Assembly (NCBI RefSeq): GCF_014306625.1
Contig: NZ_JACRYL010000013.1
Coordinates: 19,183 to 68,995 of the forward strand
Length of the DNA stretch: 49,813 nucleotides
Direction of reading: 5' to 3'
Source of the DNA: Pedobacter fastidiosus
GTDB taxonomy: Bacteria > Bacteroidota > Bacteroidia > Sphingobacteriales > Sphingobacteriaceae
Both the position numbers and the translations under genes were made by a program. The notes beneath the pieces were generated by a model that ran no database searches, was not told the origin of the DNA, and saw nothing but the letters and a program-made list of their open reading frames with translations. Of the stretch, positions 1-8,102 are shown in pieces. Position 1 is the stretch's first letter. The number at the start of each line of letters is the position of its first letter.

Positions 1-1395
1 GGCAGAACATTATCCTTAAACTTAAATCAATCTATAAACGATAGTAATAGTGATGGTTATTTAAATTCAGTGAATAAGTTTTATAACGAGCAAGCAGTTT
101 TAGATAGTACGCAAACCGTAAATCAGTATAAAACCAACGACATTAAGAATAGTATATTCAAGTCTAATTTAGCTTATACAGAGCCCTTGAGCAAATCACT
201 TACTGTAATTGTGAATTATGGTTTAAGTTTAATTAATGGCCAATCAGATCGTAAATCTTTCAACCAATCTGGAAGTGGTAATTACGATATTCTCGATCCG
301 ATATACAGTAATGATTACCAATTGGATCAGGTTGTTAACCAAGGTGGCGCAATTTTCAATTATAAAAAGGGAAAAACAATTATCAATTTTGGTTCTAAAT
401 TTAGTGGCGTTAATTTTAAGCAATACAATGTTTACAACAACAAATCGTACAACAGAAATTTTGTAAACTACATGCCACAGGCATCTTATCAATACCGATT
501 CTCTCAGCAAAAATCGTTTAGATTTAATTATAACGGAAATACAAACCAACCTTCTATAGATCAGATTCAGCCAGTTAGAAGCAACTTGGATCAGCTGAAT
601 TTAACTGTTGGAAATCCAGATTTGAAACCTTCTTTCCGAAGCAACTTAAGTGCAAGTTATAATTCCTACAAGGTTCTGAGTGATCAATCTATCTGGGTTA
701 GTGGATCGTATAATTTCACCGCAAATCCGATCATTAGTGATGTAACCACAAGTACCGGAGGGCAAAGCATTTATAAATCGGTTAACTTATCGGATAAAAT
801 GCCCGCTAATTATTATTTCTACGGAAGTTTAAGCAGAAAAATTTTAGGCGTGAGTACGGGTTTAAATTTCAATGCTAATGGTAATACTTCATACAACTTT
901 ATAAACGATGTGTTGAACAAAACCAAAAACTATACCTACGGTGGAGGAATCAATATTCAGAAATATAAAGAGAAGAAATATAGTTTCTATGGAAATTTTG
1001 GCCCAACATATAACATTGCAAGAACAACGATTAGAGAATCGGGAAATAGCGATGGTTGGGGATGGAGAGGTTATGCCAACTTTAACATCCAGTTGCCAGG
1101 AAAAATCGAAATTAACAGTGATGGCGAATACACGTTTAACGGAAAAACCCAAACCTTTAACGAAACCTTTGAGCGTTTTATTTGGAATGCATCAGTAGTG
1201 AAGAAACTATTTAAGGATAACTTAAAACTTTCTATCTCTGGGAACGATTTGCTTAACCAAAATGTTGGCTTTAGTCGCTCGGCAAGTAATGGTAACATTA
1301 CTCAGAGCAGTTATACTACAATTCAAAGATATTTTATGTTCAACGTATCTTGGGATTTCAGCAAAATGGGTGGTGGCGTTAAAAAACAAAATTAG
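1..1395 (+). CDS. Outer membrane beta-barrel family protein, 5'-truncated by window edge
   Basis: The reading frame is open from the first base and ends at TAG 1393-1395, so this is the C-terminal ~464 residues of a longer gene. The protein is rich in Asn, Tyr, Ser and Gly, with alternating polar and aromatic strands ending in VSWDFSKMGGG, as expected of a TonB-receptor-like 22-strand barrel (outer membrane beta-barrel family, OMP_b-brl_3 type). A GTG at 70 is in frame but internal, since homologues carry a plug and carboxypeptidase-like domain upstream. The GLPGLI gene starts 4 bases after the stop; pairing of such barrels with GLPGLI proteins is common in Bacteroidota. The substrate cannot be read from the sequence. 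Confidence 0.8.
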   Translation, partial: GRTLSLNLNQSINDSNSDGYLNSVNKFYNEQAVLDSTQTVNQYKTNDIKNSIFKSNLAYTEPLSKSLTVIVNYGLSLINGQSDRKSFNQSGSGNYDILDPIYSNDYQLDQVVNQGGAIFNYKKGKTIINFGSKFSGVNFKQYNVYNNKSYNRNFVNYMPQASYQYRFSQQKSFRFNYNGNTNQPSIDQIQPVRSNLDQLNLTVGNPDLKPSFRSNLSASYNSYKVLSDQSIWVSGSYNFTANPIISDVTTSTGGQSIYKSVNLSDKMPANYYFYGSLSRKILGVSTGLNFNANGNTSYNFINDVLNKTKNYTYGGGINIQKYKEKKYSFYGNFGPTYNIARTTIRESGNSDGWGWRGYANFNIQLPGKIEINSDGEYTFNGKTQTFNETFERFIWNASVVKKLFKDNLKLSISGNDLLNQNVGFSRSASNGNITQSSYTTIQRYFMFNVSWDFSKMGGGVKKQN

Positions 1396-1399
1396 AATT

Positions 1400-2182
1400 A
1401 TGAAAACGACTTTAAAATATATCATCCTATTTGCTGTTACTTTCATCAGCACCAATCTGTACGCACAAAATGTTCACTTTGTACAAAACGGAATAATCGA
1501 ATTTGAGAAGCGATCGAACATGTACACCATTATTAAAAAGAAAATAAATAAGGATAATGAAACTTGGTACACACAGGCATTTGATCAGTATAAAAAGAAT
1601 AATCCTCAATTCAGAGCAGAGAAAAGCACTTTAAGTTTTAATAAGGATAGAAGCATGTACAAGTGGAATGAAACTACGGATCCTGTAAACAATAACTGGA
1701 TTAGTAGAGATCCACTGGCAGATTTAAAAAATACAATTGCCACCAATTTTGATACGCAAAGCAGTACCACGCAAAAAAGTATTTACGAAGCAACCTATTT
1801 GGTAAAGGACAGTATTAGAAAAATTAACTGGAAAATTACCGATGAAACGAGAGAAATTGCGGGTTATGAATGCAGAAGAGCGAACGCACTTATTATGGAT
1901 TCTATTTACGTAGTGGCCTATTACACCAATGAAATTGCAGTTTCTGGCGGACCAGAATCTTTTACAGGCTTACCCGGAATGATTTTAGGCCTGGCCATGC
2001 CACATGAAAACATTACTTGGTTTGCAACTAAAGTAACAGAGATTGCTGTTCCAGAAAAAGATTTAACGCCACCAACCAAAGGAAAACCAGTTGATAATAA
2101 AGCCTTAAATGTGATTTTGCTCGGCGCAATGAAAGATTGGGGTGAATATGCCAATCCTCAACTCAAGGCTTTTTCACTTTAG
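1400..2182 (+). CDS. GLPGLI family secreted protein
   Basis: This is a 260-residue protein with an N-terminal signal peptide (MKTTLKYIILF...NLYAQ, ~23 residues). It carries the family signature near residue 190: GGPESFTGLPGMILGL followed by a Trp-containing strand. The frame is open upstream to 1262, but ATG 1400 is preferred: it directly precedes the signal peptide and follows the previous stop by 4 bases. GLPGLI proteins are exported Bacteroidota proteins of unknown biochemical role, typically next to a TonB-dependent or beta-barrel outer-membrane protein, as here. The two genes probably form an operon. Confidence 0.9.
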   Translation: MKTTLKYIILFAVTFISTNLYAQNVHFVQNGIIEFEKRSNMYTIIKKKINKDNETWYTQAFDQYKKNNPQFRAEKSTLSFNKDRSMYKWNETTDPVNNNWISRDPLADLKNTIATNFDTQSSTTQKSIYEATYLVKDSIRKINWKITDETREIAGYECRRANALIMDSIYVVAYYTNEIAVSGGPESFTGLPGMILGLAMPHENITWFATKVTEIAVPEKDLTPPTKGKPVDNKALNVILLGAMKDWGEYANPQLKAFSL

Positions 2183-2234
2183 TTAAGCTATTCGATTATA
2201 TTTACGCCTAATCAGGTGGATTTATAAATAGAAT

Positions 2235-2803
2235 ATGTGTAGCGCACTTTACAGCCATATTAATAGATTTGTAGACTTGAGTACGGATGAACAAGAAATT
2301 CTTGCCTCATTACTCAAGTCTTTTTCGTTTAAAAAGAAAGCATTTTTACTGGAGCAAGGTGAAATATGCCGAGCTAATTATTTTGTTGTTAGGGGCTGTT
2401 TAAGACTTTACTTTATAGATATTAAAGGTGTTGAACAGACTACCCAGTTTGCCATCGAAAATTGGTGGATTACCGATCTTACTAGCTTCTTATTTCAAAA
2501 GCCATCTGAATTCTATATCCAAGCTGCAGAAAACACAGAGGTTATTGCCATAGAACAGCATCATTATGATGAAATGTTTGATAAGCTCCCAAAAATGGAA
2601 AGATACTTCAGGTTGATTTTGCAAAAAAACCATCAGGCTTCCCAACGGAGAATTATGTTTTTATACAGCTTCACTGCAGAAGAAAGGTATCGCCATTTTA
2701 ATGGTTTATTTCCAGATTTGTGCAACGCGTTCCGCAATATATGTTGGCGTCTTATCTAGGTTTTACACCAGAGTTTTTAAGCAAGATTAGGGCGAAGAAA
2801 TAG
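2235..2803 (+). pseudogene. Crp/Fnr-family transcriptional regulator, frameshifted near its C-terminus
   Basis: The N-terminal ~160 residues are a cyclic-nucleotide-binding (cNMP) fold: FLLEQGEICRANYFVVRGCLR, then TTQFAIENWWITDLTSFL. This is typical of Bacteroidota Crp/Fnr proteins of ~190 residues. The original frame stops at 2757-2759 after an unrelated tail (NAFRNICWRLI). Shifting frame at 2720/2721, as if one G were lost, restores the expected ending VQRVPQYMLASYLGFTPEFL followed by SKIRAKK and a TAG at 2801-2803. That ending is the DNA-contacting helix-turn-helix of the family. The gene is therefore broken by a one-base deletion, or the base is a sequence error. If real, the product lacks its recognition helix. 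Confidence 0.8.
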
Positions 2804-2858
2804 GCTTAACCGCAAAGGACACAAAGAAGTAAAAGCGCAAAGAAACGCTAAGTTCGGC

Positions 2859-2985
2859 CGTCATTGCGAAGCCAATGTTCATTGGCTGTGGCAATCTCAC
2901 TTCACGACTATTTCAGCTCTATATTTAGGAGATTGCCACAATCATTGCCGATGAAAAATCGGAGAATGATTTCGCAATGATGACG
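2859..2985. repeat. Nested palindromic intergenic repeat (GTCATTGCGA family), copy A
   Basis: The outer arms are CGTCATTGCGAA (2859-2870) and TTCGCAATGATGACG (2971-2985). The inner arms are GTGGCAATCTC (2888-2898) and GAGATTGCCAC (2929-2939), which are perfectly complementary. The whole folds into a long imperfect hairpin. Related sequences occur at 4452-4531 and 17349-17380, so this is a dispersed REP-like family. Confidence 0.75.
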
Positions 2986-3028
2986 TAAAGAATAAACAAC
3001 TTTCCATTTCTTAATCTACATTAAGTTT

Positions 3029-3060
3029 TTTGATCCATCGTATCCCGACCTTTACATTGT
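3029..3060 (+). promoter_or_regulatory. Candidate Bacteroidota sigma-A promoter for the AhpD-like gene
   Basis: TTTG ending at 3032 is followed after 20 bases by TACATTGT (3053-3060). This is close to the Bacteroidota -33/-7 consensus TTTG-N19/20-TAnnTTTG. The start codon of the downstream gene is 17 bases further on. It is a pattern match only. Confidence 0.45.
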
Positions 3061-3077
3061 AATCAAAAAACGATAAA

Positions 3078-3512
3078 ATGGAAAGTAGAATTAACATTCA
3101 AAAAGTAGAGCCAGCAGCGTATCAGGCTATGTATGGTTTAGAAAAATACCTTTCAACTAGCAAAGTAAATCCAATCCTTTTAGAGCTCATTAAAATGCGA
3201 GCATCGCAGATTAATGGATGTGCTTTTTGCTTAAATATGCATTCAACTGATGCACGTAAAATGGGAGAGACAGAACAACGCCTATACCTTTTAAATGCCT
3301 GGAGAGAAACTACACTATTTACGGAGGAAGAGAAAGCCGTTTTAGCCTTAACAGAAGAAGTGACCCTAATTACAAACCATGTTTCTGACGATACTTACAA
3401 CAAAGCAGCAAGCTTTTTTAATGAGCAGGAACTATCACAAATTATTATGGCCATTGTAACCATTAACGCTTGGAATAGACTTGCAATTACCGCGAAAGTT
3501 ATGGTTGGATAG
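3078..3512 (+). CDS. Carboxymuconolactone decarboxylase / AhpD-like peroxidase family protein
   Basis: This is a 144-residue all-alpha protein with the CMD/AhpD core motif CAFCLNMHSTDARK near residues 48-61. The Cys-x-x-Cys with downstream His is the redox-active site of alkylhydroperoxidase AhpD-type proteins. The family length is ~140-150, so the gene appears complete. Members act as peroxidase-linked redox proteins or as non-redox decarboxylases; the intact CxxC argues for redox activity. It is monocistronic, with its own candidate promoter and a strong terminator after it. The Crp/Fnr remnant just upstream, on the same strand, could have controlled such a gene, but that is speculation. 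Confidence 0.88.
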   Translation: MESRINIQKVEPAAYQAMYGLEKYLSTSKVNPILLELIKMRASQINGCAFCLNMHSTDARKMGETEQRLYLLNAWRETTLFTEEEKAVLALTEEVTLITNHVSDDTYNKAASFFNEQELSQIIMAIVTINAWNRLAITAKVMVG

Positions 3513-3520
3513 TATTTTTA

Positions 3521-3563
3521 CCTTAAAGGCATTAAGAATAGGTCTAATGCCTTTAAGGTTTTA
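3521..3563. terminator. Bidirectional rho-independent terminator
   Basis: A perfect 14-bp stem, CCTTAAAGGCATTA (3521-3534) with TAATGCCTTTAAGG (3545-3558), has a T-rich tail on the plus strand and an A-rich lead (T-rich on minus). It lies between the convergent AhpD-like and CE12 genes, so it can serve both. Confidence 0.85.
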
Positions 3564-3565
3564 TT

Positions 3566-4357
3566 TTAATGTGAATGATTGATTTTTTTAAGCTCAACAT
3601 AAACTAATCGGGCAACTTCTGTAGCACCAGCAGGTTGAAAATGGGTATTATCATTCTGCCCTTTTGGATAAGCTTCATATTTGCCAGAATCTAGATGCAT
3701 AAAATATTTTTCGCTCACGAAATCCTTACCTTTTTGGGTGAAAGATTCCGCAGAAAGCGTTGTCAAATCTATTAGTGCCACTTTTAATTCTTTTGCCACA
3801 TCTTTAACCGCCTGTGGATATTCTCCATGTGCACTTCCCAATTTATTATCTTTCCAAGGATAGTTTCTGGTTACCGGAGTGATTAAAATCGGCGTTGCTC
3901 CTTTTGCTCTCGTCTCTTTAACATACATCCTTAAAAAATCCTTATAGCCAGGAATATCAACATAGCGCTCGGGTTTATCTTTTGCGGCATCGTTGTGGCC
4001 AAATTGAATCAGCACTAAATCACCTTTTTCTAAAGTGGTTAAAACCTCTTTCCATCTTCCTTCTTCAAAAAATGTTCTTGTACTTCTGCCACCTTTGGCT
4101 TTATCAATAACTAGTGCGCTGTCGCTTTTAATTAAATGGTTTAACTCTTTAAGGCTGTCGCGATTTAAAAACTGCTGAAAAACTTGGCCCCAACCTGTAA
4201 TTGGGTATTTTTTTTGCATATAATCGTTTTCCAAAGTATAATCGGCAACCGTAGAATCGCCAATTAGATAAACTTTAATAGGCTTTGGTTTTACAATAAA
4301 CGACATCAATAAAATCCCAAGAACGATTGTTGAGATAAGAAATTTGTATTTTTTCAT
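3566..4357 (-). CDS. Rhamnogalacturonan acetylesterase, SGNH hydrolase (CE12-like), copy 1
   Basis: This 263-residue exported SGNH/GDSL hydrolase removes acetyl groups from rhamnogalacturonan. The N-terminus is a hydrophobic signal (MKKYKFLISTIVLGILLMSF). Block I is LIGDSTVADY (Ser nucleophile, ~residue 34), block II is KGGRSTRTF (Gly), block III is FGHNDA (Asn), and block V is DNTHFQPAGA with the catalytic Asp/His. The length and blocks match CE12 enzymes such as YesT/RhgT and A. aculeatus RGAE. The next gene upstream on the same strand is GH43, 227 bp away across a palindromic repeat. A paralogue is at 25314-26054. Confidence 0.88.
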   Translation of the reverse strand: MKKYKFLISTIVLGILLMSFIVKPKPIKVYLIGDSTVADYTLENDYMQKKYPITGWGQVFQQFLNRDSLKELNHLIKSDSALVIDKAKGGRSTRTFFEEGRWKEVLTTLEKGDLVLIQFGHNDAAKDKPERYVDIPGYKDFLRMYVKETRAKGATPILITPVTRNYPWKDNKLGSAHGEYPQAVKDVAKELKVALIDLTTLSAESFTQKGKDFVSEKYFMHLDSGKYEAYPKGQNDNTHFQPAGATEVARLVYVELKKINHSH

Positions 4358-4451
4358 AATAATTTTTTGTTAAAGTCCATGTCTGTGCACCCACAGAAAC
4401 TATTCTTAATGTAAATGCTAAAATCTGGTTCACTGTCATCCAAGAATGGCA

Positions 4452-4531
4452 GTCATCGCCAGAAATGAAGCAATTTTCGTGCGTTTGCTAGAAACCTAGA
4501 GTAGTAAGATTGCTTCGTGCCTCGCAATGAC
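4452..4531. repeat. Palindromic intergenic repeat (GTCATTGCGA family), copy B
   Basis: Arm 4452-4474 (GTCATCGCCAGAAATGAAGC plus AAT) pairs imperfectly with arm 4509-4531 (ATTGCTTCGTGCCTCGCAAT plus GAC). The reverse complement of the second arm reads GTCATTGCGAGGCACGAAGC, matching copies at 2859 and 17349. It lies between the minus-strand CE12 and GH43 genes and is non-coding. Confidence 0.75.
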
Positions 4532-4584
4532 GAGATGGCCGTTCCACGTCCTAAGTCTAAGTCGATGACTTACAAACCAACCGT

Positions 4585-6219
4585 TTACTTTTCAACTCTA
4601 AACCAATCATATTCAGCAACGCCAGAATCATTAATCTGCGTATCTCTAATGGCAAACAAACCTATTTTTGCACCAATCCATTGTCCGGCAGTTGCCTGAA
4701 ATTCATCGCCTACATTTGTAAACGATACTCCATCTTCACTATAACTGAACTGGCATTTTGCGCCCAACGAAACCCTAACTCTTAAATAGGCATTTGCTGA
4801 TTTTAACTTTACAACTTCCTTTTCATTCTCCACTTTTCCCTTGTCTGCATTTTGGCAAAGTCCATAAACTAAATAAAGCCCATCCTTTTTGCTTTTGATG
4901 CTGATATTAGCATAACTTCTTCCCATAATCACTAATCCTGTTTTCTCGTTTTCCAACTTAGGATTTGGTTTAAAATTAACTTTAGTAGTGACCATAAATT
5001 CTTCCGCTGGGAATTTCTGCATCAATAAATTAGGAACATCCCAGAGGTTTTTTGCATCATCTGGCGTTTTAGCAGTATAAAGCTTCAGCTTACCGTTTAC
5101 AGCATCAGTAAATAACCAAGTAGCTTGAGGATTTGCTTGCCACTGCCACTGTAAACCCAATTTCTGCTCATTAAACTCGTCGCTTTCTATTGGTGTTTCT
5201 ATTGGATAAATCTTGCCGACATTGGGTTTTTTAAAAACCGAAACAGGCTCACCCTTTCCATCATTATCTTTATCAGTACCAATAACCGGCCAATTATTAA
5301 TCCATTTCATCGGTTGCAAATGCACCACTCGCCCGTAAGCATCTTTATCTTGAAAATGTAAAAACCAATCTTCGCCAGTTTGTGTATTTACCCAAGCGCC
5401 TTGATGCGGTCCGTTAACATTTGATTTGCCCTGATCCATCACTACTTTACGTTCATAAGGGCCATAAATATTTTTGCTTCTAAGCACCAATTGCCAACCT
5501 GTTGAAACCCCTCCAGCCGGTGCAAACAAATAATAATAACCATTACGTTTGTAAAACTTCGGGCCTTCAATTGTTGGATCAAGCTCATGGCCATCGTAAA
5601 CAATTGTGCCTGTTCCGATTGCTTTTGTTCCCTCTGAATTTAACGGCATCACCGCCAAAACACTTTTAATTCCAGCTCTACTTCCTGCGTAGGCGTAAGC
5701 TAAATAAGCTTTATTGTCATCATCCCAAAGCGGACAAGGGTCTATAAGTCCTTTGCCCGAAACCACTAATTCGGGTGCAGACCAATCTCCCGTAATTGTT
5801 TTTGCTTTGGTTAAATAAATTCCGAAATCGGGATCTGGATAATAGATATAAAATTCTCCATTTCTATACCGAATAGATGGTGCCCAAACGCCATTGCCAT
5901 GTTGTGTTTTCTCAAAATGATCAAAAGGAGGTTGGCGTTTTAAAGCATGACCAATAATTTTCCAGTTCACTAAATCTTTTGAATGCAGTATTGGCAAACC
6001 CGGAATGGCATCAAAACTCGAAACAATCAGATAAAAATCATCACCAACACGAATGGCATCAGGATCTGAATAATCTGCATTTAAAATCGGGTTTTTGTAA
6101 GTCCCATTGCCTTGATCGGAAACCCAAATTTTAGAAACAAAGGTTGTTTTGGGCGATTGTTGAGCCATTACGGACAAACCAATTGAACAAATAAAAAGGG
6201 TGTTGATTAGGTATCTCAT
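4585..6219 (-). CDS. Glycoside hydrolase family 43 (beta-xylosidase / alpha-L-arabinofuranosidase-like)
   Basis: This is a 544-residue protein with signal peptide MRYLINTLFICSIGLSVMAQ. A five-bladed beta-propeller spans ~residues 35-330. It shows the GH43 triad: Asp in LNADYSDPDAIR (general base), Asp in GLIDPCPLWDDD (pKa modulator) and Glu in DPTIEGPKFYKR (general acid). A C-terminal beta-sandwich (~345-544) resembles the concanavalin-like accessory domain of GH43 beta-xylosidases. It probably trims arabinose or xylose side chains of pectin, but GH43 specificity cannot be fixed from motifs. It is divergent from the CE8 gene across a 259-bp region that holds a candidate operator at 6313. Confidence 0.88.
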   Translation of the reverse strand: MRYLINTLFICSIGLSVMAQQSPKTTFVSKIWVSDQGNGTYKNPILNADYSDPDAIRVGDDFYLIVSSFDAIPGLPILHSKDLVNWKIIGHALKRQPPFDHFEKTQHGNGVWAPSIRYRNGEFYIYYPDPDFGIYLTKAKTITGDWSAPELVVSGKGLIDPCPLWDDDNKAYLAYAYAGSRAGIKSVLAVMPLNSEGTKAIGTGTIVYDGHELDPTIEGPKFYKRNGYYYLFAPAGGVSTGWQLVLRSKNIYGPYERKVVMDQGKSNVNGPHQGAWVNTQTGEDWFLHFQDKDAYGRVVHLQPMKWINNWPVIGTDKDNDGKGEPVSVFKKPNVGKIYPIETPIESDEFNEQKLGLQWQWQANPQATWLFTDAVNGKLKLYTAKTPDDAKNLWDVPNLLMQKFPAEEFMVTTKVNFKPNPKLENEKTGLVIMGRSYANISIKSKKDGLYLVYGLCQNADKGKVENEKEVVKLKSANAYLRVRVSLGAKCQFSYSEDGVSFTNVGDEFQATAGQWIGAKIGLFAIRDTQINDSGVAEYDWFRVEK

Positions 6220-6312
6220 TTCTTTATAGACAAGCTTGAAGTCAAACTACGTCGTTATATCTGGTGTAAACAAGGTTAAGCCATTTTTTAATTTTATCCA
6301 ACACCAATTTAT

Positions 6313-6324
6313 GCAATCGTTCCC
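6313..6324 (+). promoter_or_regulatory. Candidate LacI-type operator in the GH43/CE8 divergent promoter
   Basis: GCAATCGTTCCC differs by one base from GCAAACGTTCCC (33057-33068), beside the LacI-type regulator, and by two from the minus-strand GCAAACGTTGCC before the GH28 gene. A second, weaker ATCGTTTGCGACG follows at 6329-6341. CG-centred sites of this kind are typical for LacI/CcpA-family repressors. Confidence 0.45.
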
Positions 6325-6478
6325 GTTATCGTTTGCGACGTTTAATCCCGATAAATATTCTTTCCGTTGAAAATAATTATTTAAAATTGTTCATCATATA
6401 TTTATTAGAATAGGGCTGCGTTTTAGGTTTTTGGCTTTACGTGGCCTATTTTAATTTTATAGCTAACCAAATCATTTT

Positions 6479-7435
6479 ATGAAATCATTCTGCTTATTGT
6501 TTTTGCTTGCCATTTGTCTATCTGCAAATGCCATTGATGTTAAACCCGATTTTGTGGTTGCTGCGGATGGAAGTGGAAATTTTAAAACCGTTCAGGAAGC
6601 CATTCACGCCGTGCCTGATTTTAGAAATAAAACCACAATAATTTTTATCAAAAAAGGAACATATAAAGAAAAATTGGTTTTAGCTGCATCTAAAAAGAAT
6701 GTAAAATTTATCGGCGAGGATAGAGACAAAACCATTTTAACTTATGATGATTTTGCCCAAAAGAAAAACACTTTTGGCGAAGAAAAAGGAACATCAGGTT
6801 CATCTAGCTTTTATATTTATGGTGAAGGTTTTTCTGCAGAAAATATCACCTTCGAGAATTCTTCTGGTCCGGTGGGACAAGCGGTAGCCGTTTGGGCAGG
6901 TGGCGACAAATTGGTTTTTAATAACTGTAGATTTTTAGGCTTTCAGGATACGCTTTACACTTACGGCGGAAACAATCGTCAGTATTATAAAAACTGTTAC
7001 ATCGAAGGAACGGTCGATTTTATATTTGGCGCATCTACTGCTTGGTTTGAGTCTTGTACCCTTTTCTGCAAAAAGGCAGGTTATATTACAGCAGCATCAA
7101 CCGCCGACACCACCAAATTTGGTTACGTGTTAAACAAATGCAAAATAATGGGAGATGCTCCACTTAATAGTTTTTACTTGGGCAGGCCATGGCGCCCGTA
7201 CGCTAAAGTTGCTTATCTAAATTGCGAACTGCCAGAATTTATTAGACAGGAAGGTTGGAACAATTGGGGAAAAGAAAGCAACGAGAAAACAGCCTATTAT
7301 GCAGAGTACAAAAGCTCAGGAAAAGGTGCTCAACCAGATAAAAGAGCCAGTTGGTCGCATCAATTAACCGACGAAGAGTACAAAACCTATATTTTGGAAA
7401 ACGTTTTCCATGGATGGAATCCGGAGGGAAAATAG
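6479..7435 (+). CDS. Pectinesterase (CE8), 3' end lies in a duplicated 49-bp segment
   Basis: This is a 318-residue secreted pectin methylesterase with signal peptide MKSFCLLFLLAICLSANA. It removes methyl esters from homogalacturonan. CE8 motifs in order are GQAVAVWAG (~137), FQDTLYTYGG (catalytic Gln-Asp region), EGTVDFIFGAS (second catalytic Asp) and YLGRPWRPYAKV (Arg/Trp). The gene ends NPEGK-TAG. Its last ~50 bases recur exactly at 9017-9065, where they are followed by an alternative end (NPEAK-TAA) and a terminator. The present 3' end therefore seems to have been supplied by the inserted cassette. The enzyme looks intact. A paralogue is at 24271-25311. Confidence 0.93.
   Translation: MKSFCLLFLLAICLSANAIDVKPDFVVAADGSGNFKTVQEAIHAVPDFRNKTTIIFIKKGTYKEKLVLAASKKNVKFIGEDRDKTILTYDDFAQKKNTFGEEKGTSGSSSFYIYGEGFSAENITFENSSGPVGQAVAVWAGGDKLVFNNCRFLGFQDTLYTYGGNNRQYYKNCYIEGTVDFIFGASTAWFESCTLFCKKAGYITAASTADTTKFGYVLNKCKIMGDAPLNSFYLGRPWRPYAKVAYLNCELPEFIRQEGWNNWGKESNEKTAYYAEYKSSGKGAQPDKRASWSHQLTDEEYKTYILENVFHGWNPEGK
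7379..7427 (+). repeat. 49-bp direct repeat, left copy (att-like)
   Basis: It is identical over 49 bases to 9017-9065. It encodes the last codons of the CE8 gene, contains a perfect 16-bp palindrome TGGAAAACGTTTTCCA (7395-7410), and ends with TCCGGAGG including a CCGG at 7421-7424. Identity breaks at 7428. Confidence 0.95.
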
Positions 7436-7437
7436 TT

Positions 7438-8100
7438 TTATTTAAAGCGGATTTGAAGATTTAACTTTATAAATAGCTCTCCGTTTTCTTCGTAAACCCT
7501 ATTGATAGCAGATTTAGTTACAATCAGAGTATTTTCTATTAAAAATTCTTGAAAACTTCTTTCGTCATTTACATGACAACATATTAATTCGCCATCTTCA
7601 TTTATAAAGGAAATTCCATTTATGTAATTATTTGTTCCTTTAGACCAATCAATAAGGCAAAGCGAAAGTAATAATTTTTTCAATTTATACTCATAAAAAG
7701 GATGTCCTTGTGAAAGATCATATTTTAGTGGGTTGTTTAATTTCAACTCTATAATGGATTCTTTGAAAGAGCTTGAGCCTGCCCTTTGAGCAAAACAAGC
7801 TATGAATGATAAAATCTCTGGCATCCTGGATTCAATCAATTTCAATTTTGCCTCAGTTTCGAGAGATTCCATTTTCACAAAAGACATTTTTAACCCAAGA
7901 TTTTTAATCTGTTTTAAAATATTCTTATCATAATCAAGTAGACTTAAATCAACAAAGTTTTGCCCTTCTAATTTCAAGACAATCGATTCTAAGTCAAGAA
8001 GAATAGTTTGGTCGAATGTATTATAGTATTCTGGGATTGTAGAACTTTGAACGTTTCTCAATCCACTAGAATCAAACATTAGATGTTTAGTATTTCTCAT
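7438..8100 (-). CDS. HpaII-like restriction endonuclease C-terminal domain protein (tentative)
   Basis: This 220-residue cytoplasmic protein has no signal peptide or membrane segment. Its second half has a pattern I associate from memory with the C-terminal part of HpaII-family type II restriction enzymes (CCGG cutters, ~350 residues): HPFYEYKLKKLLLSL (~150), a Gly-Ile segment, EDGELICCHVND, FQEFLIENT, and the terminal YEENGELFIKLNLQIRFK. If so, the N-terminal third of the family is missing, and there is no room for it because the upstream HNH stop is 2 bases away. The gene is translationally coupled to the HNH gene and converges on the CE8 gene with a 2-bp gap. No cognate methyltransferase is nearby. 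Otherwise it is an unknown protein; the family call needs a profile search (Pfam RE_HpaII). Confidence 0.5.
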   Translation of the reverse strand: MRNTKHLMFDSSGLRNVQSSTIPEYYNTFDQTILLDLESIVLKLEGQNFVDLSLLDYDKNILKQIKNLGLKMSFVKMESLETEAKLKLIESRMPEILSFIACFAQRAGSSSFKESIIELKLNNPLKYDLSQGHPFYEYKLKKLLLSLCLIDWSKGTNNYINGISFINEDGELICCHVNDERSFQEFLIENTLIVTKSAINRVYEENGELFIKLNLQIRFK

Positions 8101-8102
8101 AG

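Noticed and set aside
889..1152. Antisense open frame within the beta-barrel gene
   Set aside because: It is a shadow of a strongly coding frame, without family resemblance.
4517..4699. Open frame of 60 codons on the plus strand
   Set aside because: It begins inside a palindromic repeat and runs antisense over the GH43 C-terminus.
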